64,000 nt of DNA from Hyperoodon ampullatus (lineage: Eukaryota; Chordata; Mammalia; Artiodactyla; Ziphiidae). The position numbers and the translations under genes were made by a program. The stretch is from the NCBI GenBank assembly GCA_949752795.1, contig OX457058.1, positions 35,032,587 to 35,096,586 of the forward strand, written 5' to 3'. The stretch's first letter is position 1. Every line of letters starts with the position of its first letter. Positions 62,673 through 64,000 of the stretch are shown in pieces. The notes below the pieces were generated by a model that was not told where the DNA came from, did no database searches, and worked only from the letters and a program-made list of their open reading frames with translations.

Positions 62673-63702
62673 ATGCTATTCTTTTTACTAGAAATACAAA
62701 GTGATTTTCTTCATTTACACAGTTGTCAAGGAATTCAATAAACGTGAATGATAAATCAGACTTGCTCTGAAGATCTGGTTCCAACCAGGTCCTGTTTCTG
62801 ATAAAAATCAGACCTCCAAAGCAGAAGCAAATTTCATTCAGTGTGTTTTGTTGTCTCATGCTGTCTGCTGTGCTCAGACTCATGGTAGGTTCTTCCCAGG
62901 AGCACGGTGACAGGGTCATGTAAATGAGCAAACTGTAAACACACTTGCAAAAATTGTCTGTAGTCTCTGTCAAGTGAACATCAGGGCTCAGTTCACTGAT
63001 CCTAAGGCAATCAGAGAGAATCACAGTTTACTTTCTCCCATCCTAATGGCTGTGGACAGCCACAGCCACATTGTATGGGAAAGGGAATTTATGTGAACAT
63101 TGTCCTGTGGAAGGAAAGATACTGAATTCAACTTAGAAGTGTCTGAGTCACTTTTGAAGAAGGGCATGCAATTCTTTTGATCTGAATAGCCTTTGCCAGA
63201 AGATCACTCAGCTTTCAGCAAGGTATCACCTATGACTGCCCAAAGAATCCACTTACTCATTAGACTCACAGAAACATGATAGGAAGCACACATTTTAAAG
63301 GAACTAATTCGGCATTGAAAACCAACTTTATCCTGCAATCCCCTTCAAACCTTGGAAACTACTGGAGCAAACTATGCACTTTAGACAAATAAGAGGGAGC
63401 TCTGGTCAGTGCCCACAAGGAGAAACCAGGGAAAGAGAACCAGTGTAGCCTACAGGGCTCCTGTGTGACAGCTGTTCTGCTGGGCTCCTGAAATGTTGTT
63501 CATGAAAGAACGAATTTATTTTTTTTGAGTTTTTTTTAAATGAATTTTAATGTTTTTTAAATGTATCACATAAACTAGTTGTACTTATTTTCATGCTGCC
63601 TTATAAATTAAAAAAATCCCTATAAAACCATCTATTTACATTTGTCCTTAACAGCAAAACCAACTCTTTCTTTCTCTCTCTTTTTTTTTTTTTTTTGCTC
63701 AA

Positions 63703-64000
63703 TACATTTTTTTTTTCAATTGGGGTATAGTTGCTTTACAATGTTGGGTTAGTTTCTACTATACAGCGAAGTGAAGTAGAGTTCCCTGTGCTATACAGCA
63801 CATTCTCATTAGTTATTTATTTTATACATATTATTGTATATATGTCAATCCCAATCTCCCAATTCATCCTACCCCCATTTCCCCCCTTGGTGTCCATATA
63901 TTTGTTCTCTACATCTGTGTCTCTATTTCTGCCTTGCAAACAGGTTCATCTGTACCATTTTTCTAGATTCCACATATATGCCTTAATATATGATATTTGT
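63703..64000 (-). mobile_element. L1 3' end running off the window
   Basis: T-run, 'caattggggtatagttgctt', then reversed 3' UTR including 'tatgtcaatcccaatctccc', matching the degenerate L1 at 7681 in reverse. The 5' side lies beyond the window edge. Confidence 0.88.

Larger units (their letters stand above)
58563..63702. other. ADAMTSL3 intron 5' of the exon at 58436
   Basis: 58820-59230 is T/C-rich then TA/TC-rich low-complexity sequence. MIRs lie at 60268 and 62438 and an unnamed repeat at 61690. The rest (59230-60267, 60531-61689, 62051-62437, 62673-63702) shows no exon; I looked for and did not find the preceding ADAMTSL3 exon. Confidence 0.55.

Overview
The window is intronic DNA from a mammalian gene, and the animal is almost certainly a cetacean (whale or dolphin). 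The tRNA-derived CHR SINEs, with their 'gggcttccctggtggcgc' head and 'ccgcaa' plus A-tail end, are the cetacean CHR-2 type. They sit beside older CHR-1-like SINEs, two artiodactyl/cetacean-type L1 3'-end families, and ancient mammalian repeats (MIR, L2-like, MER5A, a MaLR LTR, Tigger-like and hAT fossils). No bacterial, viral or CRISPR feature was seen.

Host gene. Four short coding exons lie on the minus strand at 58436-58562, 29349-29423, 23141-23298 and 2429-2540. All have AG/GT splice sites, and their reading phases join exactly. Read in that order they give the end of a cysteine-rich region, an ADAMTS spacer and the start of a thrombospondin type-1 repeat. The sequence matches ADAMTSL3 (punctin-2) as I recall it, better than ADAMTSL1. 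The whole window is therefore internal to this gene, with introns of about 20.6, 5.8 and 29 kb.

Inserted elements. (i) 3.2-15.5 kb: an old plus-strand HAL1/L1M-like block interrupted by a degenerate full-length L1 (about 7681-13910), which a CHR-2 SINE interrupts in turn. (ii) 25.2-25.65 kb: a perfect 96-bp inverted repeat beside a very young L1 3' stub. (iii) 30.4-34.65 kb: old L1 debris, a minus-strand L1 3' end, a CHR-2 SINE, and a processed TMED2 retrocopy with a complete 201-codon ORF, 5' and 3' UTR, AATAAA and A-tail. (iv) 42.4-50 kb: MIR/L2-like repeats, two Tigger-like DNA transposon copies, several SINEs, a twin-primed L1 and a retroinsert inside an L1. (v) 50964-58257: a full-length L1 of about 7.3 kb with complete ORF1 (304 aa) and ORF2 (1287 aa), inserted into the A-tail of a SINE.

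The window shows how one large gene intron collects retrotransposon insertions. The most notable items are the apparently coding-competent L1, the intact TMED2 retrocopy, the snap-back palindrome at the young L1 stub, and the four host exons, which are too short for ORF-length searches to find.
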